A DNA stretch of 64,000 nucleotides from Mustela lutreola. Taxonomy: Eukaryota; Chordata; Mammalia; Carnivora; Mustelidae. The position numbers and the translations under genes were made by a program. Where the stretch lies: NCBI RefSeq assembly GCF_030435805.1, contig NC_081291.1, forward strand, positions 15,461,001 through 15,525,000, in the 5' to 3' direction. Below the pieces are notes generated by a model. It saw only the letters and a list, made by a program, of their open reading frames with translations. It did not search any database and was not told where the DNA came from. Shown one piece after another: positions 50,052 through 60,969 of this stretch (positions are counted from its first letter, which is position 1; each line of letters starts with the position of its first letter).

Positions 50052-50241
50052 TTTTCTTTAATATTTAAAGATCTTTCATTTATTATAGAGCGAGCATGAG
50101 CTGGGGAAAAGGGCAGAGGCAGAGGGAGAAGCAGACTCCATGCTGAGCAGGGAGCCCAATTCAGGGCTCGATCCCAGGACCCTGAGATCATGATCTGAGC
50201 CAAAGGAAGACGCTTAGCCAACTGAACTACCCAGGTGCCCC
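50052..50241 (-). mobile_element. Can-SINE, minus orientation
   Basis: An about 20-bp imperfect TSD, TAGTGTGGTACAATGCCT before and TAGCGTGGTACACTGCCT after, shows its own age of divergence. Confidence 0.93.
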
Positions 50242-51251
50242 ATAGCGTGGTACACTGCCTTTAGATAGCTGAGGTGTAGAAGTGTGTTTTGAACTTCTTC
50301 CCCCTACAACCTCTGGAACTATGTGAATACTTGTCTGACTCAAGCCTTTGTATTTTTTGCTTACCTTTTCTGCTGTCAGGATATGTGACCCCTGCTCACA
50401 TCATCTGTTCTAATCTCTGTTTTCCTCTTTCCCCAACTCTTCATAAGGATCAGACTTAAGCTTTCCTAACATGAAAGCCTTCCTTTCGTATTCTGGCATT
50501 CTTATTTGCTTTTATTTTTGCTAAAAGTACAGAGGGACTCTTTCTTTGCTGCCAACTCTTGTAGAGAGTTGAAGGGCAGGTGGGGAATTGGACAATCTGA
50601 TCTATTTCACTTCACAGACATTCATTTGCTTGAGGGTATAGCTGCAAAGGGTGGTTTCCAGAGCAGTTGTTCAGTGGCAAAAATTTACTTTGAGCCTCTC
50701 TGCTATGAAAGGAAGAATAGAAATAAACAATAGAAAGAATAGAAATTAAGGTTTTTTTTCTGATCTCTTAGTATTCATTCATTCAAAGATTTACTGACTG
50801 TTCACTGTGTGTCAGGCACTGCTCTAGACAATGCTTTACAGTTATTTTGGAAGAGAAAGAGAGTAGACTAATATATATTATGATGGCAGTCAGTCCTTTG
50901 GGGAAAATAGGGCCAGGGAAAGGAGTTAGGGTGATAGGTGGGTGGGTGGGTAGGGAGATAAGCTGGTGTTTCCCATAATGCGAGGTCATGGAATGCCCTA
51001 TTGAGAAGACAATACTTAAGTAAATGGCGGAGGAAGTGTTCCAGGCAGAAGCGTGCGTGGATGCCTTTACGGCATGCATGAAGGTCCCAAAGTGTGACTT
51101 GTTCTAGAAACAAGAAATCTAGTTTGGTTGAAGTGCAACAAGGAGTGTAATAGGAAATTACACTCCAAGGAGTTGTGGAGGTGGTCATGGGGGAGGCAGG
51201 TGCACTAGATCATGTAGGCTCCTTTAGGCGGTTCTAAGAACTTTGTCTTTT
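50242..51251. other. plain sequence then unnamed ancient repeat
   Basis: To about 50,770 nothing recognised. After that TATTCATTCATTCAAAGATTTACTG, split here by decay, and GTGTGTCAGGCACTGCTCTAG begin the same unnamed old family seen at 12 kb. Confidence 0.4.
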
Positions 51252-51446
51252 GGGGCACCTGAGTGGGTTAAGCCTCTGCCTTCGGCTCAGGTCATGATCT
51301 CAGGGTCCTGGGATCGAGCCCCACATTGGGCTCTCTGCTCAGTGGGGAGCCTGCTTCCCCTCTCTCTCTGCCTGCCTCTCTGCTTGCTTGTGATCTCTCT
51401 CTCTCTGTCAAATAAATAAATAAAATCTTAAAAAAAAAAAAAAAAA
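51252..51446 (+). mobile_element. Can-SINE with A-box deletion
   Basis: TSD AAGAACTTTG(T/C)CTTTT on both sides. Head reads GGGGCACCTGAGTGGGTTAAG: the GGTGGCTCA segment holding the A box is gone, yet the TSD shows a normal insertion. Confidence 0.95.
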
Positions 51447-51618
51447 GAACTTTGCCTTTTAACTCTGATTGAGATGGACAACCACTGTGGAGTTTTGAAC
51501 AGAGGACTGACTTGTTATGATATGTACATATCCTTATTTAATAGCTTTTCATTTTGCTATAATTTAAAGTTACAGAAAAATTGTGAGAGTAGTACATGCA
51601 TAATCCATGCATAATACT

Positions 51619-51835
51619 CTTTTTTTTTTTTTTTTTTTTTTTTTAAAGATTTTATTTATTTATTTGACAGAGAGAAATTACAAGTACACTGAGAGGCAGG
51701 CAGAGAGAGAGAGAGAGAAGGAAGCAGGCTCCCTGCCGAGCAGAGAGCCCGATGTGGGACTCGATCCCAGGACCCTGAGATCATGACCTGAGCCGAAGGC
51801 AGCGGCTTAACCCACTGAGCCACCCAGGCGCCCCC
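51619..51835 (-). mobile_element. Can-SINE, minus orientation, long tail
   Basis: TSD CATGCATAATACTCTTTT on both sides and an about 30-base T-run, so a young copy. Confidence 0.97.
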
Positions 51836-52058
51836 ATGCATAATACTCTTTACCCATATTAACCATTTTGTATTTTGCCACATCCGCTTTATCATTCTCT
51901 CTCCCTCTTCCCTCACCCTCCCTCTATACATAATTTTTATTAGCAATTTGAGAGTAAAATGGATACCTTTACCACAAAATACTTCAGTGAGTAATTACTG
52001 TGAATAGGAGTATTCTGTTGGCTAATCAGTGATCAAAATCAAGAAATTTTACATTGGA

Positions 52059-52253
52059 GGGGTGCCTGGGTGGCTCAGGGGGTTAAGCCTCTGCCTTTAG
52101 CTCAGGTCATGTCTCAGGGTCCTGGGATCGATCCCCCCCATGGGGCTCTCTGCTCAGCAGGGAGCCTGCTTCCCTCTCTGTCTCTGCCTGCCTCTCTGCC
52201 TACTTGTGATCTCCTCTCTCTCTCTGTCAAGTAAATAAAATCTTTAAAAAAAG
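52059..52253 (+). mobile_element. Can-SINE, plus orientation
   Basis: TSD AAGAAATTTTTACATTG, one base shorter on the left. Confidence 0.96.
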
Positions 52254-53475
52254 AAAAGAAATTTTTACATTGATATAATACTGTTTTCTAACAGTTATCC
52301 ACAGTCCATATTTTACTTTTATGCAGGGTCCCAATAATCTATTTTATATCTATTTTATAGTTGTTTCTCTCCAGAACCAGATCTGTCATTGTATTCAGTT
52401 TTTTAACAGCTTGGTTGAGATGTAAGTCAGATACCATGTAATTCACCCACATAAAATGTAAAATGGTTTTTAGTATATTCACTGATATGTGCAACTATCA
52501 ACATAGTTCATTAGAACATTTTCTTCACCTCAAAAGAAATGTTATACCTTCAGTCCTCTTTCTTCCCACCTCTCTACTCCCCACCAGCCCCAAGTAGCAA
52601 CTCCTCTTTTCATTATTCAGAGTGGCATAGTAAAGTCTCTGGCTGTTATTGTTCAATTGTCTATTTCTCCCTAATTTTCTGTCCATTTTTTCTTTGTGTA
52701 TTTTGGTGAACTGGTATTGGGTGAGTGTATGTTTACATCTGAATTACCATCCTGAAGGATTGCCTTTGTATCTTTATAAAATGTCCTTTTTTATCTCCTT
52801 ATCAACATTTTTTTGTGGTTTTTGAAAATTTGTTTTGTCTAATACCAGTGTAGCTACTCCAGCTTTCTTGTGGTTGCCTTTTGAGTGAGATATCTTTTTT
52901 TCATTGTTTACTTTTAGTGTATTTTTATCTTTGAATCTAAAGTGTGTTTCCTGTAGGTAGTGTATAGTTGGAACATGTTTTGTCAAGTAGTCGGGCAGTG
53001 TCTGCCTTTTAATTGGGCTATATAATCCATTCACATGTTACTGGTATAGTTAGATTTTCATGTGTCATTTTACTTTTTGTTTTCTATGTGTCTCACATCA
53101 TTTATATTCCTCTATTCCTCCTTTACTGCTTTCTTTTGGGATTTTTTTTATTATTATATTAATGGTTGCTCTAGGGTTTAACATGCTTGTCCTATCAAAA
53201 TTAGCTTCAGATTTATTTTTGCTTAATTCAAAGGACATAAACATTACTTCTATATAGTTCTATTCCTTCTCACCCCATTTTTGATATATTGTTAAACATA
53301 TTACATTTAAACATTATAAACCCAACAGTGTATTGCTATAATCATTATTTTGCCAACTTTAGTTCCTTCTTCTGGCCACCGCTTTGCTCTTACCCACCTT
53401 GTATGTATATTACATTCCCATATATTGTAGACCCAACAATATGTTATGTACATTTTATTTTATTTGTTTTCTGTA

Positions 53476-53692
53476 AAGATTTTATTTATTTATTTTTTAA
53501 AAAGATTTTATTTATTTATTTGACAGATAGAGATCACAAGTAGGCAGAGAGGCAGGCAGAAAGAGAGGGAGAGGAGGAAGCAGGCTCCCTGCTGAGCAGA
53601 GAGCCTGATGTGGGGCTCAATCCCAGGACCCTGGGATCATAACCTGAGCTGAAGGCAGAGGCTTTAACCCACTGAGCTACCCAGCGCCCCTA
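53476..53692 (-). mobile_element. Can-SINE nested in an older SINE
   Basis: TSD TAAAGATTTTATTT on both sides, identical to the host SINE's own tail sequence. Confidence 0.94.
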
Positions 53693-53799
53693 AAGATTTT
53701 ATTTTTTTAAGTAATCTCTACAACCAGTTTGGGGCTCAGACTCACAATCCTGAGATCATGAGTCATGTGCTGCATCGACTGAGCCAGCCGGGCATCCCC
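53693..53799 (-). mobile_element. old short SINE remnant, host of the nested copy
   Basis: TTAAGTAATCTCTACAACC, ATCATGAGTCATGTGCTGC and GAGCCAGCCGGGCATCCCC. Old subtype, inside the L1 ORF relics. Confidence 0.78.
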
Positions 53800-54844
53800 A
53801 TTGTGTACATTTTAAAGCAACAATACATTATATACATTCTAAAACTTCAAAAATCGATTAAGAGAAGAAAGGAGGAAAAAATAGGCATTTGTACTGTCTT
53901 ATGGGCTATTATATCTTTGAAATGTTTTCTGCTGTTTATCTTTTTTCTCCTTCTGGAGCTCCCCATTACATGTGTATTGGTGTGTTTGATGGTGTCCCAC
54001 ATTTTCTCTGAGGTTTGCTTTACTTCCCTTCATCCTTTTTTCTGTCTGTTCTTTGGCTTGTATAGTCTCTGTTCCTCTGTCTTTGTGTTTGCTCATTTTT
54101 TCTTCTACTGTTTATGTATGCTTTTGAGTCCTTCTAGTGGATTTTTATTTCAGTTATTGTACTGTTTGAACTGCAGAGTTGCAATTTTTCAAAATAATGT
54201 CTATCTTTATTCTCTATTTGATGGGACATTGTCATTATACCTTCCTTTAATGCTTTAATTTAAACCGATTTCCTTCAGTTCTGTGAACATGTTTATAATG
54301 GTTGCTTTGAAGTCTCCCAACATCTGGATGCTATGACAGGCAGTTTCTTTTTTTGTTTGTTTTTTTTTTTGACAGGCAGCTTCTGTTGCTAGCTTCTTTT
54401 CTTCTTTTCCTGCTTCATGGCTGGTACTTTCCAGTTTCTTTGAATGCCTTGCATTTTTTTTTTGTTGGATACTTGACATCTTAGATAATATACTGTAGCA
54501 ACTTTGAATACCGGTCTCTCTGCCCTCTGGGGGGTTGTTATTTGCTTGTTTGTTTAATGACTGACTGGCTCATTTTAGTGGCATCTCTTTTCCTCTCAAA
54601 ATGTTAAGCCTTTGATGTTGCTCCTCAGAGAAGCCCAGCTTCAGGTATGCCCACAGTAACCCTGACGACACTGGTTTTGGTAGGGATTTATTTCCCTCTT
54701 TCCCTGACCACATTTAGTTCTTAAACTTCAGGAATACCAGCTGATTGCCCTGTTCTGAACAATGCCCGGAACACTGCCCTACAAATTTGTCTAATTAGAG
54801 TCTTCGCCACAAAAAAGGGGGAGGGAAAAGGGAGAAAAGGTGTT

Positions 54845-54846
<2 letters not shown>

Positions 54847-54877
<31 letters not shown>

Positions 54878-55035
54878 AGAGAGAGAGAGAAAGCACAAGT
54901 AGGGAGGCAGCAAGCAGAGGGAGAAGCAGGCTCTGGTCTGAGCAAGGAGCCTGATGCAGGACTCAATCCCAGGACCCTGGGACCATGATCTGAGCGGATG
55001 GCAGATGCTTAACTGACTGAGCCACCCAGTTGTCC
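54847..55035 (-). mobile_element. Can-SINE with very long T-run
   Basis: About 33 consecutive T. The AGATTTTATTT part of the tail is missing, and the body starts GAGAGAGAGAGAAAGCAC. Confidence 0.92.
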
Positions 55036-55036
55036 G

Positions 55037-55159
55037 GAAAAAGGAGAATCTTAAGCAGGGTCCATACTCAGCCAGGGCTCGATCTTATGGTCCTGAGATC
55101 ATGACCTGAACCAAAACCAAGAATCAGACACTTAACCAACTGAGCCACGCAAGTACCCC
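55037..55159 (-). mobile_element. older Can-SINE remnant adjoining the previous copy
   Basis: CAGGGTCCATACTCAGCCAG, CCAAAACCAAGAATCAGAC and GAGCCACGCAAGTACCCC. It may be the host into which the longer copy inserted. Confidence 0.8.
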
Positions 55160-56150
55160 TGATTCTTGCCCCTTTGAAGGAAAAGTTCGTGAGGTCTGTC
55201 ATGCTTGTTTTGATCCCAGTAAAGCTGCTCCCAGCTGTCTGATGCCCCAGTTCTCTCCTGTAAATTAATAGGCCTGTGGTTTTGTTTGTACTTCCTAATG
55301 GCCTCTCACCACAACCTTCACTGTTCTTGAGTATGTGATGAGACTTGAACTTCTCCATGCTCTGTTGGAAATGAGGTCAGCTCCTTTGGAGCTATTTGGT
55401 TTATGATCTGTTTCTCCCCTGAGGCAAAATCTCTGAACCTAGATTCTGGAGCTAGGGGTAGGGAGAAGATAGCCTTCTTTCAGAGTGACACCTCTGCTCT
55501 AGTTGCTGAGTATTTGATGGGGAGGGGAGTGTGTGTGTGTGGGGGCAGCTGGGGTCCCTTTGACTTGCCTTTCCTAGTGTAGAACCACTGCCTTGTGAGC
55601 CAGACCAAGGGTGATCAGGGTCCCAATGTTCTCAGTACACTATGTCCAAGGTACAGCCTCATTCCATGAGTGGAGGCTGAGTGGGAGAAGGGAACCCCCA
55701 TCTCTCAACCATATTTATCTGGGATTTAGCTTCAGCAGTAGGCAGCTGGCTAGAGGCAGGATGAGGTTATCAAACCTACCCGCTCCTGGAAGAAAGCCCT
55801 CCAAATGGAAGCTGAAGGGAGGGGAGGAGGATCCTTGTGTTCTTGGCTGTGCAGTCTGGAGTAGAGCCGCCAGCGTGCTGGGCTGGAAGGGAGGGACCTT
55901 GGTTGAACTGCCACAGATTCTCACCTTCATTGTGGAATATTCGTTGATCTGCTTGGCTCAATGTTTTTTCATTTGTCTCTTTGCCTTTATGGCTGTATCT
56001 AGAGACCGTAAATGTTTTTTTGTTTTGTTTTCTGTCTTTTATTTTACCAGTTTTACTGGGCTGTGGGTCAGTGGAGTTCCTCATGCAGCCATGCTGAAAG
56101 TTGATCTCTGGGTTCTTTTTTAGCATTCATTCTGCCCTCTGGGTTGAGAA
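55160..56150 (-). repeat. possible L1 5'-UTR-like block
   Basis: GC-richer sequence beyond the ORF1 relic in the direction expected for the L1 5' UTR. The order supports this but I cannot match the text, and a 170-codon plus-strand frame at 55,611-56,123 is not convincing as a gene. Confidence 0.3.
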
Positions 56151-56395
56151 TAGGTGGGAGTCTGGGGATAAGGGAATGAAGAAGAGAAGCAGGGAAACTG
56201 TTGTAATAACTCAAATGAGGGATGTTGCTGGCTTGATTCCATAGCAGTATTTGACCAGAATTTATAGGATTCTGGATGTATTTTGATGGTAGAGCCAAAG
56301 ATTGGCTAACAGGTTAGATATGAAGTATGAGAAAGAAAGGGGTCAGGAATGACTCCAAGGCTTTTGGCCTGAGCAACTAGAAAGATGGAGTTTTT

Positions 56396-56616
56396 GGGGT
56401 GCCTGGGGTGCACAGTCAGTTAAGCATCCAGCTCTTGGTCTCAGCTCAGGTTGTGATCTCAGGGTCCTGTGATTGGACCCTATGTTGGGCTCTGTGCTCA
56501 GCGAGAAATCTGTTTAAGACTTTGTCTCCCTCTCCCTAGGTCCCTCCGCCCTGCATGCTCTTTCTTTCTCTCTTGCTCTCTCAATAAAATAAATCTTAAA
56601 AAAAAAAAAAAAAAAG
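56396..56616 (+). mobile_element. old Can-SINE, plus orientation
   Basis: AGAAAGATGGAGTT flanks both sides (TSD). Old subtype with TCTTGGTCTCAGCTCAGG and a CTCTCAATAAAATAAATC tail. It splits the unnamed ancient repeat. Confidence 0.9.
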
Positions 56617-57032
56617 GAAGAAAGAAAGATGGAGTTGTCATTGAGATGAAGAGGCATGTTTGGGATGGGTGTGGGGTGATCAGGAGTTCAGTTTTGGATA
56701 AATTAAATTTGAGACATTGCCCATTGGGCATCCACCTGGAGACGTCAAGCAGGCAATTAGATGTGAGAGTTTGCTGCTTAGGAAAGTGGTCTAGAGTTGG
56801 TTATCATCAACCTATACTTAGCATTTAAAACCATGACCTTGGGTGTCATCACCAATAGAGTGGATGCAGATAGAATAGAAGGAAGATCAGTCTTGGGCCC
56901 TGGAAGTCCCGTTGTCAGGAAGTCGGGAAGCTGAGGAGTGTCAGCAACAGAAGACTGGGCTCGATAAGAATGAGATTTTTTTAATAGTACAATTTTAGAT
57001 GCCTGTAATAACTTCTTGTCTTTTTTTCCTAG

Positions 57033-57075
57033 CTGAGTTACGCAATGTGGCAAATTGTCAGTCTAGCCAACCAAG
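57033..57075 (+). CDS. KIF15: KIF15, coding exon 2
   Basis: 43 bp between CCTAG and GTAAGG. Completes Thr7 and encodes ELRNVANCQSSQP, then the first two bases of a Ser codon. Human has ELRSVTNGQSNQP here. Confidence 0.96.
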
Positions 57076-57593
57076 GTAAGGAAAAAAATCTCGTTGATGA
57101 GACCAAAAGAATTAGGGATATAGTGTTCCTAAAACAACCATTTAGCATAGGTAGGGGTACTTGCTTCAGAATTAAGCTTGGACCTCAGCCACCTAGAAAT
57201 CTGGAAACATCACACTTCCTCCCCAACCCACACCCCTTATCCTCTCAACCTTCTGGCTAAAAGATGGAATCAGTAACATAATTCTTTCTTGGGGTGACTT
57301 ATTTTATTACTGCTACTAAGAGGGAAAACAGAGACAAGCAGCGCTTGGAGCTCCATAGAATCAACTTTCTTTGAGTTGATTTCAAATAAAAGCTTATGAA
57401 GATGAGTATCGTATCATGAAACAAATCAGTGAAGGGTGTGAGTCATGTGAGACTCTTTTAGAAGAGGTAAATGTATGGGTAGATTGAGGCTTTGTTGGGG
57501 AAACTCAGTATGGAAACATTAGAGGCAATGTGAGACTCAGATCCTTTTTTAGTTTTCCCAGTAAACTTAGGCTGGTACATTTCTTGTCTTCAG

Positions 57594-57777
57594 TAATGAA
57601 GGTGATGCCATCAAAGTTTTTGTGCGAATTCGTCCACCTACAGAAGGTTCTGGATCAGCTGATGGAGAGCAAAACTTATGCTTATCTGTGCTCACCTCTA
57701 CCACTCTCCGGCTTCACTCCAACCCTGAGCCCAAGACCTTCACATTTGATCATGTTGCAGACATGCACACCACTCAG
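57594..57777 (+). CDS. KIF15: KIF15, coding exon 3 (start of motor domain)
   Basis: 184 bp between TCTTCAG and GTAATG. Encodes NEGDAIKVFVRIRPPTEGSG, SADGEQNLCLSVLTSTTLRL and HSNPEPKTFTFDHVADMHTT, then Q. IKVFVRIRPP is the first strand and the conserved RxRP nucleotide-contact motif of kinesins. FTFDHV is the second signature before the P-loop. No stop or frameshift. Confidence 0.98.
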
Positions 57778-58104
57778 GTAATGATAGCTTTGGAAACTTA
57801 ACTTTCCATTTGGATAAGATTCTGTTAGTGAAGTTTTCATTTCTGGTCTCTTTAGTTTGATAGATTTCGGATAAGGACAAAGATATAAATATTTTAGATT
57901 TAATATATTTTAAAATATTTTAAATTTAATTATTATTTTTCTTCTTTCATCAAACTTTGTACCGGAGTGACAGGCCTGCTTTACTTTCACTCACCATCCC
58001 GTAATGGAGGTTAGTGGAGGTGTATTTTTCAGGGCCACTTGGATGGTTGATAAGTCTAGTTGAACTTCCTAGTTTAAGGAGAGGATCTTAATTGTAATAT
58101 CAAA

Positions 58105-58412
58105 AATGGGGTGGCTTAATCAGAAACATTAATTTCTCACTGTTCTGGAGGTTGGAATTCTAAGATCCAGGCCAGGAGATCAGTGTTTGGTAAGGGCATG
58201 CTTCCTGGCTTATAGACAGCTGCCTTCTCCCTGTGCAGAGAGAGAGAAAGCAAATTCTCTAGTGTCTCTTAGAAGGGCACTCCTCCCATCACAAGTTCTC
58301 TACCCTCATGACCTAATTATCTTCCAAAAGCCCCGTCTCCAAATACCATCCCACTGGGGATTAGGGTTTCAGCATAGGAATTTTGGGGAGGACACAAACA
58401 TTCAGTCCATGG
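58105..58412 (-). mobile_element. MLT1 LTR fossil (MaLR/ERVL), minus orientation
   Basis: Complement of MLT1: GGGTGGCTTAATCAGAAAC, ATTTCTCACTGTTCTGGAGG, CATGACCTAATTATCTTCC, CCCGTCTCCAAATACCATC, GGAATTTTGGGGAGGACACA and ATTCAGTCCATGG. An ancient solo LTR, broken with age. Confidence 0.85.
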
Positions 58413-58488
58413 TAGAGAGTAACAGGACTAGGATTACGTTGATATTAGTAACTTTTTCTAATTAAGGACAATTTAGTTAAGATCTAGT

Positions 58489-58768
58489 CAGTACTATCCA
58501 TTAGAACTTTCTGTAACAAGACAAATGTTATAGATCTGTGCTGTCCATTACAGTAGCCTCTATCTGCGTATAGCTATTTAAGTTTGAACTTGTTAAGATT
58601 GAATAAAATCTCTCAAGTTTAGTTTCTCAGATATACTAATTGCATATGACAATGGAGCCCCTGAAATGTAGCTAGTACATCTAAGGACCTGACTTTTTTA
58701 ATTTTTATTAATTTGAATTTAAATAGCCACATATAGTTAATGGTTACTGTATTGGATATCACAGATCT
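58489..58768. repeat. hAT-like MITE, copy 1 in KIF15 intron 3
   Basis: Ends are AGTACTATCCATTAGAAC and, inverted, TACTGTATTGGATATCAC, matching the CAGTGCTGTCCAATAGAAC family. Middle text CTGTGCTGTCCATTACAGTAG and ATAGCCACATATAGTTAATG. Family name not recalled. Confidence 0.6.
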
Positions 58769-58829
58769 TGATTATTCCCTTACACACATGGATGTTTTTG
58801 GTGAGACATTCAGATATTTAGATCTTTAT

Positions 58830-59165
58830 TTATCTAGGACATGGCTGATCAGTGGAAATAGAAAGTTAGTCCCATATATAATTTAAAATTTTCTAGTAGC
58901 CATGTTGACAAAAAGTAAAAAAGAAACAGGTTAACTTAATTTTAATCCTATATTTTATTTAATCCAGTGTATCCAAAATATCACTTCCACATGTAATTGA
59001 TATAAAGCAAATTATTAATGAAATATTTTCCATTCTTTTTCTTCCTGTTCAGTCTTCCAAATCTGGTATATATTTTACACTTAAAATACATCTCAAGTTG
59101 GGTCACGTTTCAGGTACTCAGTAGCCACATGTGGTTCATGGCTATGGTGTTTGACAAGGCAAACT
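58830..59165. repeat. hAT-like MITE, copy 2 in KIF15 intron 3
   Basis: AATTTAAAATTTTCTAGTAGCC, split here by decay, AAAAAGAAACAGGTTAACTT, AATCCAGTGTATCCAAAATA and CAGTAGCCACATGTGGTTCA belong to the longer form of the same family as the copy about 60 bp away. Confidence 0.6.
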
Positions 59166-59579
59166 TAGCAATTCTTGCAGTATTGATAAGATTGCATCTA
59201 TTTATGTACAAAAATGAAAATAAAAAATCACATATTGATTAGTATAAGCTGGTAAGAAAAGTATCAAAGAACATATAGGGCCATGTATTTGATGCTAATA
59301 GCAGTATAATATTTGCATGCAACTTGCTGAACAAAATACTGTATCAATTGTAGATGTAAGCTTTAAATTTATAATTGTATATGAGATTAATAGACATACT
59401 TGTCTAATATTTTATCATTTTAGGTGTTGTAGCCTTTTTTCTATAGTGATTGCAATTTTCATGTTTTCACAAGCATTGAAAAATCTAAAACATTATTTTT
59501 ATTCTGTTCTCAGATATAGTGTAGGAAAAATGTTTTCATTTCTATGAAATGTTAAAATGTTTGGTGCTTACATTTGTAG

Positions 59580-59656
59580 GAGTCTGTGTTCTCAGCTGTG
59601 GCCAAGGGCATTGTGGAATCTTGCATGAGCGGTTACAACGGAACCATCTTTGCCTA
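59580..59656 (+). CDS. KIF15: KIF15, coding exon 4
   Basis: 77 bp between TTGTAG and GTAAGT. Encodes ESVFSAVAKGIVESCMSGYN then GTIFA and two bases of Tyr. The next codons in the family are GQTGSGKT, the P-loop, which begins exon 5. I found no matching exon before the window ends, so this is the last KIF15 exon seen. Confidence 0.97.
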
Positions 59657-59711
59657 GTAAGTTCCTGGCTCTGTCCTTATACAAGGGTACAGCAATACGT
59701 ACTTCTTACTA

Positions 59712-60080
59712 TAGCTGCTGAAATTAATTATCACAAACTTTAGTGGCTTGAAACAATACAAATTTATTATCTTTCAGTTCTGTAAGTCCAAATCTCACTG
59801 AGCTACAATAAAAGTGTTGGCAGGGCTGTGTTCCTTTCTGGAGGCTCTAGAGGACGATTCCATTTCTTTGCCTTTTCCAGCTTTTAGAGGCCTTCAAACT
59901 GCTTGGGCACAATCCCCTTTCTCTATCTTTGAAGCCAAGAACATGCAACTCTCCCACTCTTCTTCCTCAGTTACATCTCCCTCTGGCTATGACTGGGACA
60001 GTTTCCCTGCTTTTACAGATTTATGTGATTGGATTGGCCCCACCAGGATAATCAAGGTGGAGGAGATTAAACTCCACCTC
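59712..60080 (-). mobile_element. possible MaLR/ERVL-type LTR fossil, minus orientation
   Basis: AACTTTAGTGGCTTGAAACA, AATTTATTATCTTTCAGTTC, GGCAGGGCTGTGTTCC and TTTCTGGAGGCTCTAGAGG resemble the complement of an old LTR-like mammalian family related in layout to MLT1. Family uncertain; broken with age. Confidence 0.4.
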
Positions 60081-60116
60081 CAGGAGAGGAGAACATTTAC
60101 TTATATTATTTGGAAT

Positions 60117-60137
60117 TCTTCTTCTTCTTCTTCTTCC
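60117..60137. repeat. (TTC)n run
   Basis: Six TTC units directly before the T-run of the next SINE. Confidence 0.9.
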
Positions 60138-60138
60138 T

Positions 60139-60331
60139 TTTTTTTTTTTTTTTTTAAGATTTTTATTTATTTATTTATTTGACAAACAGACTTCACAAGT
60201 AGGCAGAGAGAGAGGAGGAAGCAGGCTCCCCGCTGAGCAGAGAGCCCGATGCGGGGCTCGATCCCAGGACTCTGGGGTCATGACCTGAGCTGAAAGCAAA
60301 GGCTTTAGCCCACTGAGCCACCTACGTTCCT
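60139..60331 (-). mobile_element. Can-SINE, minus orientation
   Basis: TSD TGGAATTCTTCTT on both sides. The left copy merges with the TTC run. Confidence 0.95.
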
Positions 60332-60969
60332 CTGGAATTCTTCTTTGAGGAATATTTGTCCCCCCCCGCCATTTATTTAATTCTACTTGAAGTTATAATT
60401 CAATATATTGTTTTTATCTTACTGCTCATATCTTCCTAGCTTTGCCATTGGGAGCTATTTGAGGTTGGTTTCCGTGTCCCTTTGACATGTCTCATCCTTT
60501 TGCTTGAGCACTTCCTTACTTTATGATACTACAGGTTGCTCCTGGCTTATCTGTATTTTCCCTGTCCTAGGCCTAGACTCAGCCGTTTCACCAAGGATCC
60601 CTGGTTCCTTTTATTGGAGAATGGTATTTAGAAACCAAGATGTGGGGCACTGGGTGTGTTTGTTGCTACTGGAGTATCATTGCTTCTAGGTCTTCTCAGC
60701 AGACAACTAGGTAATAAATGTATATGTACTAAGTCACATATATAGGCCTATCTATAATTGTTTGTTTATATCCATTTGTATATACGTTAAGCTAAACATG
60801 TCATGCTTATGTCTGTAATCCAAGGGTTTAGAATCCACATGGGTTCCTTTAAACTTTTCTTTTTTGTGTATCTGTAACTTCCCTCGCTGGCAGTGAGAAC
60901 CGTGGCACCCACCTTCCATCATCCCTTTACTTCTTTGTTCATCCCCAGTATACACATAAAACACTTTAT

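Larger units (their letters stand above)
52620..54800 (-). mobile_element. L1 fragment with ORF1 and start of ORF2 relics, minus orientation
   Basis: An 86-codon frame at 52,774-53,034 reads MNGLYSPIKRQTLPDYL, PTIHYLQETHFRFKD and KKAGVATLVLDKTNF. This is the N-terminal endonuclease of L1 ORF2 (conserved SxLNxxIKR and LQETHF motifs). Upstream on the same strand, 53,899-54,096 (NLRENVGHHQTHQYTCNGEL) and 54,255-54,479 (DFKATIINMFTELKE) resemble ORF1 pieces in the proper 5'-to-3' order. It is decayed and cut by SINEs, and no full-length ORF2 follows. Confidence 0.75.
46394..57032 (+). other. KIF15: KIF15 intron 1 (10.6 kb)
   Basis: Bounded by GTAAGT and TTTTTTTCCTAG. The first 1.3 kb (46.4-47.7 kb) is repeat-poor and partly CpG-rich. 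The rest is L1 fragments, Can-SINEs and an MLT1 LTR, listed separately, with the unnamed ancient repeat at 50,770-51,530 and 56,150-56,970. No additional exon recognised. Confidence 0.85.
57778..59579 (+). other. KIF15: KIF15 intron 3
   Basis: 1.8 kb, GT to CATTTGTAG. It contains an MLT1 LTR and two copies of one hAT MITE family, listed separately. No Can-SINE is present, which is unusual in this window. Confidence 0.85.

Noticed and set aside
55611-56123. 170-codon plus-strand frame in KIF15 intron 1
   Set aside because: No recognisable domain, antisense to a probable L1 5' region, and no splice sites joining it to KIF15.
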